Assembly (NCBI GenBank): GCA_016124895.1 | Contig: WGMU01000181.1 | Span: 1 to 53,009, forward strand | DNA: 53,009 nt | Direction: 5' to 3' | From: a bacterium | Lineage (GTDB): Bacteria; Planctomycetota; Planctomycetia; Planctomycetales; Planctomycetaceae | Part shown: positions 16,658 to 25,653 of the stretch, one piece after another | Numbering within the stretch: position 1 is the first letter of the stretch | Layout: each line of letters starts with the position of its first letter | The notes under the pieces: generated by a model | Database searches by the model: none | What the model was told of the DNA's origin: nothing | What the model saw: the letters and a program-made list of their open reading frames with translations, nothing else | Program-made: the position numbers and the translations under genes

Positions 16658-18052
16658 TCAGGTCTCATACGTCACGCCCGGCTCGGCAATGATCGGCGGT
16701 TCGTCGCAGAATTCGTCGAGCGTCTGTGCCTGAGCTTCAGCGGCCGATCGTTCGCCGTGAACGATAAACGCCTGCCCGATGTGCGACGTCGCGTGCATCG
16801 ACTCGAACCACCAGCGGAAATCGAGTGCGTCGGCGTGCGCGGACAGCCCGTTAAGAATCTCGATATTCGCTCGCACCGGGTACTCCTGATCGAAGAACCG
16901 GACCACCGGCTGCCGTTCGACCAAGCGCCGGCCGAGCGTATGCTCGGCCTGAAAGCCGATCATTACGATCGTGTTTTCGATGCTCGACACGGCGTGCCGC
17001 AGATGATGGACGACCCGGCCGCTCTCGCACATGCCGCTGGCCGAGATGATGACCAGCGGCCCCTCACGCTGATTCAACTCGATACTTTCCTGCTGCTTGC
17101 CGACGTAGGTCAGGCCGGGAAAACCAAACGGATCGGAGTCGCTTCGCAGCAGTTCCTGCGTCTCATCGTCCATGATTTCGCAGTGGTCGCGATAAACGGC
17201 GGTCACGCGGCGGGCCAGAGGACTGTCTACGAAAACTGGAATGTTCGGCAGCCGGCCGGCGTTCGACAGTTCGTTGAGGAAGTACACGAGCTGCTGCGTA
17301 CGGCCGAGACTGAAGGCCGGGATGACAACGCGGCCACCGACGATCGACGCTTCGCGCAGAATGCGCTCCAGTTCGAGCTTCAGGTCGTCGGCTGACGGAT
17401 GCACCCGGTTGCCGTACGTCGATTCGGTAATCAGAACATCGCAGCCCTCGACGATTTCCGGATCGCGGAGCACCGGCAGGCCGCGGCGCCCGAGATCGCC
17501 CGTAAAAACAATCCGCCGCACCTCACCGTGGTCTTCCACTTCGAGTTCGGTGATTGCTGAACCGAGAATGTGACCGGCATCGGAAAACCTCAGCCGGACG
17601 TCGTCCGCCAGTTCGTGCCAATGGTGATACTTCAGCGGCTGAAAGTTGTGCGTCAACGCGTCGACATGCTCGCGCGTGTAAAGTGGCCCGATTGGCGGGT
17701 GGTCGGCGTCGAGCCTGCGTTCGAGATACCGGGCATCTTCGGCCTGGATCCGGGCGCTGTCGTGCAGCATCAGTTCCGCGACGTCGGCCGTCGCCTCGGT
17801 GCAGAAGACCGGACCTTCAAAGCCTGCTCGATACAGGCCCGGCAGGTTGCCGCAGTGATCAATGTGCGCATGCGAGAGAATGACCGCATCAAGGTCTCGC
17901 GGCCGGCAGTGGAACTGTTCGTTCTTCGCCCGTGATTCTGCACGGCGTCCCTGAAACAGCCCGCAGTCCAGCAGGATACGGCGGTCACTGACTTCGAGCA
18001 GATGCTGACTGCCCGTGACCTCGCCCGCCGCTCCCAGAAACGTCAGCTTCAT
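16658..18052 (-). CDS. Metallo-beta-lactamase fold protein with beta-CASP and RMMBL domains
   Basis: The 464-residue protein has the MBL metal motif HAHIDHCG (His61, His63, Asp65, His66), SDAGHILGSAI, FTGDLGRRG and TESTYGNR. A beta-CASP insert follows (VIPAFSLGRTQQLVYFL, then SPLA and IISASGMCESGRVVHHL). An RMMBL tail with NGLSAHAD completes it. This is the architecture of bacterial CPSF73-like ribonucleases (YSH1/RNase J relatives), so RNA cleavage or processing in the cytoplasm is expected. It has no KH domain. AAAGG sits about nine bases before ATG. It is monocistronic, with a divergent gene upstream. Confidence 0.92.
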   Translation of the reverse strand: MKLTFLGAAGEVTGSQHLLEVSDRRILLDCGLFQGRRAESRAKNEQFHCRPRDLDAVILSHAHIDHCGNLPGLYRAGFEGPVFCTEATADVAELMLHDSARIQAEDARYLERRLDADHPPIGPLYTREHVDALTHNFQPLKYHHWHELADDVRLRFSDAGHILGSAITELEVEDHGEVRRIVFTGDLGRRGLPVLRDPEIVEGCDVLITESTYGNRVHPSADDLKLELERILREASIVGGRVVIPAFSLGRTQQLVYFLNELSNAGRLPNIPVFVDSPLARRVTAVYRDHCEIMDDETQELLRSDSDPFGFPGLTYVGKQQESIELNQREGPLVIISASGMCESGRVVHHLRHAVSSIENTIVMIGFQAEHTLGRRLVERQPVVRFFDQEYPVRANIEILNGLSAHADALDFRWWFESMHATSHIGQAFIVHGERSAAEAQAQTLDEFCDEPPIIAEPGVTYET

Positions 18053-18347
18053 TCCGTCTGCCTTTCACGCCGTCGCTTACAACCTGCAGCCAGACCCACG
18101 TCTTCTCAGAAATCCCACCGGCCGCCAGACCACACACCCTGTCGCTACAGTTTCCGACCGTGAACGCTACCCCAGCAACCCATGCCGAACAGCATTGGCA
18201 TCCGGCCCGTCATTCGAGATACCGTTCGCTCGGAAAACTCTGACAGGGCGGAATCCCTGTCCCGTCGCCACAGGACGTTTTCAACTGACAGACATCGCTC
18301 ACCACTGATTGCCAGCAGCGATCCATTTCACAGCCAGTCACCCGCTC

Positions 18348-19499
18348 ATGCTTTCTTCCCGTTCAAAAACCAGCGACGTTCGACCACGGCGGCGAGTGAC
18401 GACGCGTCGAACACCCGGACGCCGGATTCTGTTTGCAACGCTTTATCTTGTCTGGCTTGGACTGCTCAGCTTTGGCGGCATCAAACTGTTCTGGTGGGCT
18501 CGATACGGCCAGGTCTCGCAACGGGAGCCGTCGCAGGAAATCGTCTGGCGGCACTATTACGGAGAAGTCTTCGAGGACGAAATCGTGAACGCGGCGCCGT
18601 CACTGAACGACGACCGGATCGACATTCTGCTGCTCGGAGGTTCGGTCATGGAGCAGACCTGGCCGTACTTCCAGAAATACTTCGCGGCGCACGGCATCGA
18701 CGGCGAGGTCTACAACGTCGCGCGAGCGGCGCATAACTCCCGGGATTCGGCACTCAAGTACACACAGATCGCCGACAAGCCGTTCGACTACGTACTCGTT
18801 TACAACGGGATCAACGACGTTCCGATGAACTACATCCCGGATGCGGATTTCAGCCTCGAATACAAACACTGTGGCTGGTTCAACGCTCTGGACCGGCGGC
18901 TCGAAGTCGGCCGTATCAACCTGCAGGACGCAATTGGAGATACGGTCAAACGCTACGCCGTCCGGTCGCGGCCAGACGAGGATCTGCTGCCTTTCGGAGC
19001 CGTGATCAAGACGCCGCCAGCAATCGCGAGAAACCTCGGCCAGATCGTCGACCTCGCCCGCAGGACCGGTTCGACGCCGGTTCTCATGACATTCGGTCAT
19101 TACATCGAGCCTGGCTACAACCGGAAGGCCTATCTCAACGGCGACTACCACTATGGCAAGGGGCCATTCGGCATGCCCGTTGAAGACTGGGGGCTGCCCG
19201 AGCACGTGCCGGCGATCATGGCTGCCCAGAACGACGCCATCCGCCGGCTTGCCGCCGAAAAGAATGTTCTCCTCATTGAGCAGGCCCGGCTGATCACCGG
19301 CCGGGGCAACTATTGCGACGTTTGCCACCTGTCGTATGCCGGCTGTGAACTGTTCGTGCAGAACGTGATGGACGCATTGCGTGAGGCGAACGCAATGCCC
19401 GATGCAAAGACGGACTTTGAAGCAGCGGCTCCGGACAATGACCGGGACGAGACGAATGCAAAGCCGTTGTCCGACGCCGCTCCGCATGCACAGGACTGA
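18348..19499 (+). CDS. SGNH-type hydrolase-like protein, membrane anchored
   Basis: The 383-residue protein has a basic N-terminus and one membrane helix (residues about 27-47, LFATLYLVWLGLLSFGGIKL). It then has SGNH blocks: GGSVMEQTW with the nucleophile Ser, YNGINDVP (block III, Asn) and CDVCHLSYAG (block V, Asp/His). Such enzymes deacylate or de-esterify carbohydrates and lipids. Location is inferred to be the periplasmic face. A longer frame from TTG 18309 has no support; ATG 18348 is used. It lies 29 bases before the acyl-CoA ligase gene on the same strand, which suggests a lipid-related pair. The 295 bases upstream should hold divergent promoters, but I cannot locate them. Confidence 0.8.
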   Translation: MLSSRSKTSDVRPRRRVTTRRTPGRRILFATLYLVWLGLLSFGGIKLFWWARYGQVSQREPSQEIVWRHYYGEVFEDEIVNAAPSLNDDRIDILLLGGSVMEQTWPYFQKYFAAHGIDGEVYNVARAAHNSRDSALKYTQIADKPFDYVLVYNGINDVPMNYIPDADFSLEYKHCGWFNALDRRLEVGRINLQDAIGDTVKRYAVRSRPDEDLLPFGAVIKTPPAIARNLGQIVDLARRTGSTPVLMTFGHYIEPGYNRKAYLNGDYHYGKGPFGMPVEDWGLPEHVPAIMAAQNDAIRRLAAEKNVLLIEQARLITGRGNYCDVCHLSYAGCELFVQNVMDALREANAMPDAKTDFEAAAPDNDRDETNAKPLSDAAPHAQD

Positions 19500-19528
19500 C
19501 TCGAATCCGACTGACACCGGAGCTGAAG

Positions 19529-21202
19529 ATGAGTAAGTGGCCCAGCCTGTCGGCGATGCACCGATCTCAGAGTGAACTGCTGGGGCCGCGCGTCGCGTTG
19601 AGGTATCCACGACACGGGCTCTATCACGACATCTCGTGGACCGACTATCGCCAGCAGGCCGACCGCGCCGCCGCCGGACTCCTCCAGCTCGGCGTCCAGC
19701 CCGGCGATCGCGTCGCAATCCTTGCGGAAAACCGTTTCGAGTGGCTGATCGCCGACCATGCCATTCTGAGCATCGGCGCAGCGGACGTTCCACTGCACGC
19801 TCCGCTCGCGCCCGCGCAGGTCGCTTATCAGGTTGGTCATAGCGAGTCACGCGGCATTGTCGTCAGCAATCAGGAGCAGGCCGACAAAGTCTTCGAGGTC
19901 CTCGATTCGCTGCCGCAGCTTGAATTCCTCGTCGCGTTTGAGTCGGTCGAAAGCCGCAGTGACCGCATCCGCGTTCTGTCGTGGGATCAGCTTCGGCACG
20001 GCTTCTCAGGTGAGCAACTGGCTGACGGCCTGCGCGAAGTCAGACAGCGCGAAGCGGCACTCCACTCGGAAAGCCTCGCGACGATCATTTACACCAGCGG
20101 TACGACCGGGAACCCGAAGGGCGTGATGCTGACTCACGGCAACCTGCTGAGTAACGCTGCGTCGACGTGTGACATCTCGTTTATCACGACAGACGATACG
20201 CTGCTGAGCTGGCTGCCCTACAGCCACATTTACGCCCGCTGCGTCGACCACTACCTGACATCGATTGCCGGCGTCATCGTCGCGCTGGCCGAGTGCGTCG
20301 ACACGCTGATGGCGAATCTGGCGCAGACTCAGCCGCACTGGCTGACGTCCGTGCCACGCGTGTACGAGAAAGTGTGGAACAGTGTCGCCACACTCGACGA
20401 GGAAACACGGAACGCCGCGTTGCGTTGCGTGTTCGGCCCGCGAGTCAAACAGCTCACTTCCGGCGGAGCCCCGCTGCCTCGACAGATCGCCGAAGGCTTT
20501 TTCGCCGCCGGCCTCCCGCTGCTGGAGGGTTACGGCCTGACGGAAAGCTCACCGGTCATCACGTTCAACAGTATCGAGCAGTACCGGATCGGCTCGGTCG
20601 GCAAGCCGCTGCACGATGTCGAAGTGAGGATCGCCGACGACGGGGAGATCCTGACCTGCGGCCCGCACGTCATGCGCGGGTACTGGAAGAATGAAGAAGC
20701 AACGAACGAAACGATTGTCGACGGCTGGCTGAAAACCGGCGACGTCGGGTATCTCGATGACGACGGCTTCCTGTTCATCACCGATCGCGAGAAGGATCTG
20801 TTCGTCACCTCTGCCGGGAAAAACATCGCGCCGGCCGAACTGGAACGTCTCCTCTGCCGCGACGAGTACATCGATCAGGCCGTCGTGTACGGAGACGGCC
20901 GCCAGTTCGTCAGCGCCTTGATCGTTCCCGACTTCGCCAGACTGCGGAGCATCGCCGCAGACCTCGGCGTTGATCCGTCTTCCGAAGATGAATTCCTCAC
21001 CACACCTGAACTGCTGACATTCCTCGGCGAACGAGTCGAGACAGCTATGCAGCAGGTCAGTCAGCCCGAACGAGTGAAAAAGTTCCTGGTCCTCGCCCGC
21101 CCGTTTCAGGTGTCCGACGGCGAACTGACCGCCACGTTAAAAGTCCGCCGCCGCCACATCATCACCCGCTACGAAGACCGGCTTGCGGCGCTTTACGACT
21201 GA
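19529..21202 (+). CDS. Long-chain acyl-CoA synthetase (AMP-dependent ligase)
   Basis: The 557-residue protein has the adenylate-forming motifs in order: P-loop IIYTSGTTGNPKGVML (about 186-201), LLSWLPYSHIYARCVDHY, GYGLTESSPV, the GYWKNEEAT hinge region, WLKTGDVGYLDDDGFLFITD and REKDLFVTSAGKNIAP. This fits the FadD/long-chain subgroup, which activates fatty acids to acyl-CoA with ATP in the cytoplasm. Length is normal for the bacterial family. The purine-rich CCGGAGCTGAAG precedes the ATG. The upstream SGNH hydrolase, 29 bases away, may supply a fatty acid, which is inference. Confidence 0.93.
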   Translation: MSKWPSLSAMHRSQSELLGPRVALRYPRHGLYHDISWTDYRQQADRAAAGLLQLGVQPGDRVAILAENRFEWLIADHAILSIGAADVPLHAPLAPAQVAYQVGHSESRGIVVSNQEQADKVFEVLDSLPQLEFLVAFESVESRSDRIRVLSWDQLRHGFSGEQLADGLREVRQREAALHSESLATIIYTSGTTGNPKGVMLTHGNLLSNAASTCDISFITTDDTLLSWLPYSHIYARCVDHYLTSIAGVIVALAECVDTLMANLAQTQPHWLTSVPRVYEKVWNSVATLDEETRNAALRCVFGPRVKQLTSGGAPLPRQIAEGFFAAGLPLLEGYGLTESSPVITFNSIEQYRIGSVGKPLHDVEVRIADDGEILTCGPHVMRGYWKNEEATNETIVDGWLKTGDVGYLDDDGFLFITDREKDLFVTSAGKNIAPAELERLLCRDEYIDQAVVYGDGRQFVSALIVPDFARLRSIAADLGVDPSSEDEFLTTPELLTFLGERVETAMQQVSQPERVKKFLVLARPFQVSDGELTATLKVRRRHIITRYEDRLAALYD

Positions 21203-21294
21203 TTGAATCCCCAATCCGTCGAACGACCAGAGCAAGCTGTTGTGTTGCAACGGCAACGAGCGGAGAATTGTCTGTTGCCTCCAGGTCGCCTGTC

Positions 21295-21741
21295 ATGTCC
21301 GAATCGATGAACGACTCAGTCCACGCTCACTTACGCGAACGGCTCACTCGCCGGGTAACGTGTGCGCTGACAGTGCTGGTCTGGCCGGTGTTCGTCGTCA
21401 TACACAACACCGAGTTCTGGCCGATTCCTGCCAGCTTTCTTGTCTACTTCGTTGTCCTCCGAACTGCTCGTTCCGGCCCGATCGTCCGGTGCCTGTACGC
21501 CAGCCTGTTCGTGGCAACATTTCTGCTGCTGATCCTGGGACCGTCTCTGGCGGGGTCCCGGCATTCCACAGACGTGTTTGAAATCTGGTGGTTCAGTGGC
21601 TGGGCGACTGCCGGACTGATCGCCGGAATCGCCTGCGAGGTCGGAGATCGTCCTCGAGGGGAAGTTGCGGGAATCGACAGGGAGGCACGTCAACGGAATG
21701 AAATCCGGCCGCAGAGTATCGCCCAGCCACGGCCGCGCTGA
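21295..21741 (+). CDS. Small four-helix membrane protein, unknown
   Basis: The 148-residue product has four hydrophobic segments: CALTVLVWPVFVVIHN, FWPIPASFLVYFVVL, LYASLFVATFLLLILGP and FSGWATAGLIAGIACEV. A polar, Arg-rich tail follows. I do not recognise the family. An upstream TTG at 21268 would add nine residues; ATG 21295 is used, although no strong ribosome binding site is seen. The gap after the ligase gene is about 90 bases. Hydrophobic periodicity makes it more credible than a shadow frame, but it could be non-coding. Confidence 0.45.
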   Translation: MSESMNDSVHAHLRERLTRRVTCALTVLVWPVFVVIHNTEFWPIPASFLVYFVVLRTARSGPIVRCLYASLFVATFLLLILGPSLAGSRHSTDVFEIWWFSGWATAGLIAGIACEVGDRPRGEVAGIDREARQRNEIRPQSIAQPRPR

Positions 21742-21782
21742 AGTGGGACGCGGTGAGAACTGGTGCCGTCATCCCGCCAAGG

Positions 21783-23237
21783 CTACTTCCCAAGCAGATG
21801 CCGCAGCGCCGCCTCAAGTTCCGGGAAGGCGAACTCGTAGCCGCTGGCTTCGAGACGCCCTGGCGAGACTTTCGTACTGCCCAGCAGAAGCTCTTCGCCC
21901 ATTTCTCCGAAGACCGTCCGGACGATCAATGCCGGTAAGGGAAACAGCGTCGGGCGATGCAGGACTCGGCCGAGTGTTTTCGTGAAGGCGCGATTGTCGA
22001 CGGCTCCTGGGGCGACGGTGTTGACAGGGCCGCTGAGTGACTCGGTCTGAATGCAGTGCAGGATGATTCGCGGCAGGTCGTCGAGAGCGATCCAGCTCAT
22101 CCATTGATGACCGTTGCCGACCACGCCTCCTCCGCCAAGTTTGAACGGCGTGAGCATCTTCTTCAGCGCTCCGCCTTTCGGGCTGAGGACAACTCCGATC
22201 CGCAGGTTGACAATGCGTATACCGGCATCGCAGGCGGCCTGCGTCGCCTGTTCCCACTCGACGCAGGTGCGACTGAGGAAACTCGGACCGGGTGGGCAGT
22301 CCTCGGTCATCAGTTCCTGGCCGCGATCGCCGTAATAGCCGATCGCCGACGCGCAGACGAAGACCTTCGGCGGTTGTTTCAGTTCGGCCAGCGTGCGGGC
22401 CAGCAGCGTCGTGCTGTCGACGCGACTGTCGCGGATCAAACGCCTCATGCGATCGGTCCAGCGGCCGTGAGCGATGTTATGTCCGCCGAGATGGACGACC
22501 GCGTCGCAGCCTTCCAGATTCGAGGCGTCGATTGTCCCCGTCTGCGGATCCCAGACGACGTCTGTGTCTTCGCCACTGGACCGGGCACCCGCTGAGCTGC
22601 CTCGAACCAGCCGCACAACGTCGTGACCGCCGCTGCTCAGAAAGGAAACGAGTTCCGTTCCCACCATTCCCGTTGAGCCACCGATCGCGATTCTCATGAC
22701 CGGATTCTCCTCAGTTGCAGTACGCGGCTGTTGATTCTGTTGAGGCATTGCTCGACGAGGCTCGATGGACTGAGGTGGCTTCGTGCTGCTGTGAAACCGC
22801 AGATCGAGTTCGGTCACGCGATGCCGATACGCGAATGTCCGTTCGAGCGATCGGCGGATTAACCGGCCGCCAAACAGTTCGCCGAAGAATCCCAGCGGTG
22901 GATGGTACTCGATGCGGTCTGTCAGGCGGCAGCGGTTGTCATCAACGGGTTCGAGCAAATGCGTGTGTTCCCACCGGGTGAACGGACCGGCGACCTGCAC
23001 ATCGCAGAATGACCGCCCCGGAGTCACGTTGCGATGTTCAGCGACCCAGAGTTTCCGCAACGGTCCCAGCGAGAGACGTAGCCGGGCAATTCCTCCGTCA
23101 ACGACGCCATCCGTCGAGAGCAGTTCAATAGATTCCCACGGCGGCGCGAGACGTTCGAACGCCCCAGGCCGGCAATGCCAGTCAAAGGCGACATCGGCGG
23201 ACACCGGCAGTTCCGTCGACTTCTCAAAAACCGGCAT
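21783..23237 (-). CDS. SRPBCC-TIGR01777 (SDR39U1-like) epimerase fusion
   Basis: The roughly 484-residue protein has two parts. Residues 1-150 form an SRPBCC/START-like domain (FEKSTELPVSADVAFDWHCR, then RWEHTHLLEPVDDNRCRLTD). A Pro/Gln-rich linker follows. Residues about 180-484 are an extended-SDR protein of the TIGR01777 epimerase type: IAIGGSTGMVGTELVSFL (NAD(P)-binding Rossmann motif), VHLGGHNIAHGRW, ASAIGYYGDRG and WMSWIALDDLPRII. The substrate is unknown. The fusion occurs in several bacterial phyla. The ATG at 23237 is spaced nine bases from AGGA; GTG 23240 directly before it is an alternative. Confidence 0.9.
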   Translation of the reverse strand: MPVFEKSTELPVSADVAFDWHCRPGAFERLAPPWESIELLSTDGVVDGGIARLRLSLGPLRKLWVAEHRNVTPGRSFCDVQVAGPFTRWEHTHLLEPVDDNRCRLTDRIEYHPPLGFFGELFGGRLIRRSLERTFAYRHRVTELDLRFHSSTKPPQSIEPRRAMPQQNQQPRTATEENPVMRIAIGGSTGMVGTELVSFLSSGGHDVVRLVRGSSAGARSSGEDTDVVWDPQTGTIDASNLEGCDAVVHLGGHNIAHGRWTDRMRRLIRDSRVDSTTLLARTLAELKQPPKVFVCASAIGYYGDRGQELMTEDCPPGPSFLSRTCVEWEQATQAACDAGIRIVNLRIGVVLSPKGGALKKMLTPFKLGGGGVVGNGHQWMSWIALDDLPRIILHCIQTESLSGPVNTVAPGAVDNRAFTKTLGRVLHRPTLFPLPALIVRTVFGEMGEELLLGSTKVSPGRLEASGYEFAFPELEAALRHLLGK

Positions 23238-23423
23238 CACGCTGTTCCTGAACCGGGATCAGTTTCTGAAGACTGAACCTGTGACGGCCGCCTGGTCGCT
23301 GGATTCAGTCGATTCAGATCTGCCCTCGCCGAAGTCGCCGCGACTTTGGCCGACGACGCGAAAATCGTCAGAGATCCAGACTCTGGCGAGTTCAACTACG
23401 ACTCTGCTCATTCGCCCAATGCT

Positions 23424-24497
23424 CTACAGAAACTCTTCCAGCCCGGCAGCTTCAATGGCCTTCAGCAGTTCTTTGACCTGAGCTTCGTCATCGAGCTTCG
23501 CGACCAGCGTTGCGTTGTCCGTATGGACGACCACGCAGTCGTGGAGACCAATTGTTGTGACGAGGTGACTGCCAGACGAGAAGATTGTGCAGTTTTCCGT
23601 TTCGATGCCGACGTGCTGGCCGAGCACTGTGTTGCCGTGTTCGTCCCGCGGGTGTAGTCGCGCGAGTGCTGACCAGCTTCCGACGTCGTCCCAGCCGAAT
23701 GGAGCCTCCAGCACACAGACGTCGCGTGAGTGTTCCAGCACGGCGTAGTCGATCGAGATCGACGGGCAGTCCGGAAACTCACGTTCGAGCGTTTCAGCAA
23801 AGTCCGCGTCGCCGATGTGCTCGCTGATGCGGTTGAGGACGCGGATCAACTCGGGCTGGGTGCGTTCGAGTTCGCGGACGATCGTGTCTGCCCGCCAGAC
23901 GAAGATGCCGCTGTTCCATAGAAAATTACCGGCTTCCAGAAAGTCCTGCGCGGTTTCGAGGTTCGGCTTCTCACGAAAGCGGACGACGTCGAACACGCGG
24001 TTGGCTCCAGGTAACGGTTCGCCGCGTTCGATGTATCCGTAACCGGTGGCTGGTCGATCGGGGACAATGCCGAACAGACAAAGTTTTTCCGGATTGCGGT
24101 CGAGCGTCGCGACAGCGCGTTCGACGGCAGCGACGAATTCTGTTTCGGGCTGAATCACATGATCGGCCGGCGTGACGAGCATCACAGCGTCCGGGTCTTC
24201 CGCGAGCAGACACAGCGCGGCCAGTCCGATGCACGGCGCCGTGTTACGACCGCAAGGCTCGACGAGAATATGGCTCGCTGGAACACCGGGAAGCTGTCGT
24301 CCGGTTTCGACAGCGTGAGCCGCTCCAGTGACGATCCAGGTCCGGTCGTCTGAAGCGAGCGTCCGGCAGCGTCCGACAGCCTGCTGAATCAACGAGCCAG
24401 CGCCGAACAGTGAGAGAAATTGCTTGGGCAGATCCTTACGGCTGACCGGCCAGAACCGCGTCCCGCTTCCGCCCGCCATGACAACTGTGTGCAGCAT
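23424..24497 (-). CDS. manC: Mannose-1-phosphate guanylyltransferase
   Basis: The 357-residue protein starts with the nucleotidyltransferase signature MAGGSGTRFWPVSRKDLPKQ and has VTPADHVI, FREKPNLETA, LWNSGIFVW and FGWDDVGSWSAL, all diagnostic of GDP-mannose pyrophosphorylases. It makes GDP-mannose from mannose-1-phosphate and GTP for polysaccharides and glycoproteins. The length corresponds to the single-domain form without the C-terminal isomerase cupin of ManC/AlgA bifunctional enzymes. GGGAGGA lies about eight bases before the ATG. The roughly 185-base gap upstream of the epimerase start shows no gene. Confidence 0.93.
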   Translation of the reverse strand: MLHTVVMAGGSGTRFWPVSRKDLPKQFLSLFGAGSLIQQAVGRCRTLASDDRTWIVTGAAHAVETGRQLPGVPASHILVEPCGRNTAPCIGLAALCLLAEDPDAVMLVTPADHVIQPETEFVAAVERAVATLDRNPEKLCLFGIVPDRPATGYGYIERGEPLPGANRVFDVVRFREKPNLETAQDFLEAGNFLWNSGIFVWRADTIVRELERTQPELIRVLNRISEHIGDADFAETLEREFPDCPSISIDYAVLEHSRDVCVLEAPFGWDDVGSWSALARLHPRDEHGNTVLGQHVGIETENCTIFSSGSHLVTTIGLHDCVVVHTDNATLVAKLDDEAQVKELLKAIEAAGLEEFL

Positions 24498-24655
24498 CCT
24501 GAGCGTCCTCCCTGAGGTGTCGAGCTGAGTGTTGCTCCGCGCGGGAGTCTATGCGCTGGCGACGGACGCGCGAACTTACGCTTGACGGAAGCGAGTAAGA
24601 CGCGGCTACGCGGTCAAACAGCGAACCCGCCAACCGCGAGTTGAGACAGTGCGCC

Positions 24656-24718
24656 ACTGGCTCTGCCAGTGTGTTCTGACTGCTGAAATCACGGGAAGCT
24701 CGCACTGGCAGAGCCAGT
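24656..24718. repeat. Palindromic REP-like element inside integrase debris
   Basis: A perfect 16-bp inverted repeat, ACTGGCTCTGCCAGTG at 24656-24671 and its complement at 24703-24718, encloses a 31-base spacer. It lies in about 350 bases (24498-24852) of non-coding debris between manC and the integrase remnant. The stem is itself nearly symmetric (CTGGC..GCCAG), a typical feature of REP-type elements. It could form a long hairpin in RNA from either strand. Copy number elsewhere is unknown. Confidence 0.7.
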
Positions 24719-24852
24719 AACACACACACCGAATCGGCCAGAGCCTCACCAACTGCCGGCGCTGCTGCGAGCCGACAACTGGGAACAGGCCCAGCAGGTC
24801 GCCATTTCGCCGGACATGCTGCGCGGAGACTGACAGAAGCTGCCGGCAGATC

Positions 24853-25155
24853 ATGGAACGGTCGCAGTTCGCTGACCTGCAGGTCGGGATAGCGTTCGGC
24901 GAATCGCTGAAGTCGATAGCGGTACCACTCAAAGGTATCTGGTGCCCGCTTCTTCTGAGTCCAATCGAGAAACCGATCGATCAGAGCAACGACCGACTCA
25001 GATGCAACTCGATCGTTTTCCGGCTGACGCATCAGCTCGTGAAAACGGTCCCACGCACGCTGCTTATCTGGACCGAGATTGTGCCGCGTCCCGTCGATGG
25101 TCACGAACCAGGATTGACGGGCCTTCCAGTACCAAGGTTTCGAACGACGTGCCAT
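24853..25155 (-). pseudogene. Tyrosine integrase fragment (N-terminal arm and core-binding part only)
   Basis: From ATG 25155 the product reads MARRSKPWYWKARQSWFVTI, then GTRHNLGPDKQRAWDRFHEL and LIDRFLDWTQKKRAPDTFEW. This is the arm-binding and SAM-like core-binding N-terminus of phage/ICE-type integrases. After about residue 102 (VSELRPFH) the text loses family character and the palindromic element at 24656-24718 follows. The catalytic R-H-R-Y domain is absent. It lies beside the 3' end of tRNA-Arg(CCU), a usual attachment target, so it probably marks a decayed integrative element. Confidence 0.75.
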
Positions 25156-25212
25156 TGCAAACCCTCCAGCCAAGTGATGTGAAACACCCACGCAGGCCGA
25201 ACGGTTTACGTC

Positions 25213-25244
25213 GAGCCCCAAGTCGTTGCCGCGGCTTGGGGCTC
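25213..25244. repeat. Perfect 10-bp hairpin between integrase remnant and tRNA-Arg
   Basis: GAGCCCCAAG (25213-25222) and CTTGGGGCTC (25235-25244) flank a 12-base loop. It lies about 100 bases beyond the 3' end of tRNA-Arg on the minus strand and could stop its transcription, but no T-run follows on that strand. An attachment-region structure is the alternative. Confidence 0.45.
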
Positions 25245-25268
25245 AATTCATTGCAGCATCGGAAGTCG

Positions 25269-25290
25269 ATTCTGTATCAAATTCTGTATC
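25269..25290. repeat. 10-bp direct repeat near tRNA-Arg 3' end
   Basis: ATTCTGTATC occurs twice (25269-25278 and 25281-25290) with two bases between. The pair sits 50 bases from the tRNA 3' end, between the tRNA and the integrase remnant, where integrase or excisionase arm sites are often found. It is short and may be chance. Confidence 0.35.
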
Positions 25291-25340
25291 GGAACAGGTT
25301 ATCGAGCGTGACGGCTCGACGTAACCCCTTATGTTCCAGG

Positions 25341-25414
25341 CACCCCCGACAGGATTCGAACCTGTGACCTACGGTTTAGGAAACCGTCGCTCTATCCTGC
25401 TGAGCTACGGGGGC
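25341..25414 (-). tRNA. tRNA-Arg (anticodon CCU)
   Basis: Minus strand: acceptor GCCCCCG pairs with CGGGGGT (G1.U72 wobble), and the discriminator is G. The D arm is TAGCTCAGCAGGATAGAGC. Anticodon arm ACGGT-TTCCTAA-ACCGT has CCT at 25378-25380. The T arm is ACAGGTTCGAATCCTGT. CCA is not encoded. A GCCCTTG/CAAGGGC hairpin lies just 5' of it (25417-25433). Confidence 0.97.
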
Positions 25415-25653
25415 AAAGCCCTTGTTTCAAGGGCAAAAACGCTTCGCTGAGAGGGCTGAGTAATGCGGTGGCTACACCCGTTACTACACCTGGCAGGAAG
25501 ACTAACGAAGGCAGAATCGGATACGACCCTCGGTGAGTACCTGCGAGTGCGGGATTATCTGCAGCCGGAGAGAACACCGCCACCGAAGTGCACACGCGAA
25601 CGACGATGCGTGACTGGTTTGTCATCCATTTCGGAGGCCACGGCCGCTCTGCC

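Noticed and set aside
16200-16660. A second copy of the tRNA-Leu 3' end as an attR site for an island
   Set aside because: I looked for the GGTTCGAGTCCCCC segment near the IS66 remnant and did not find it; the island idea rests on layout only.
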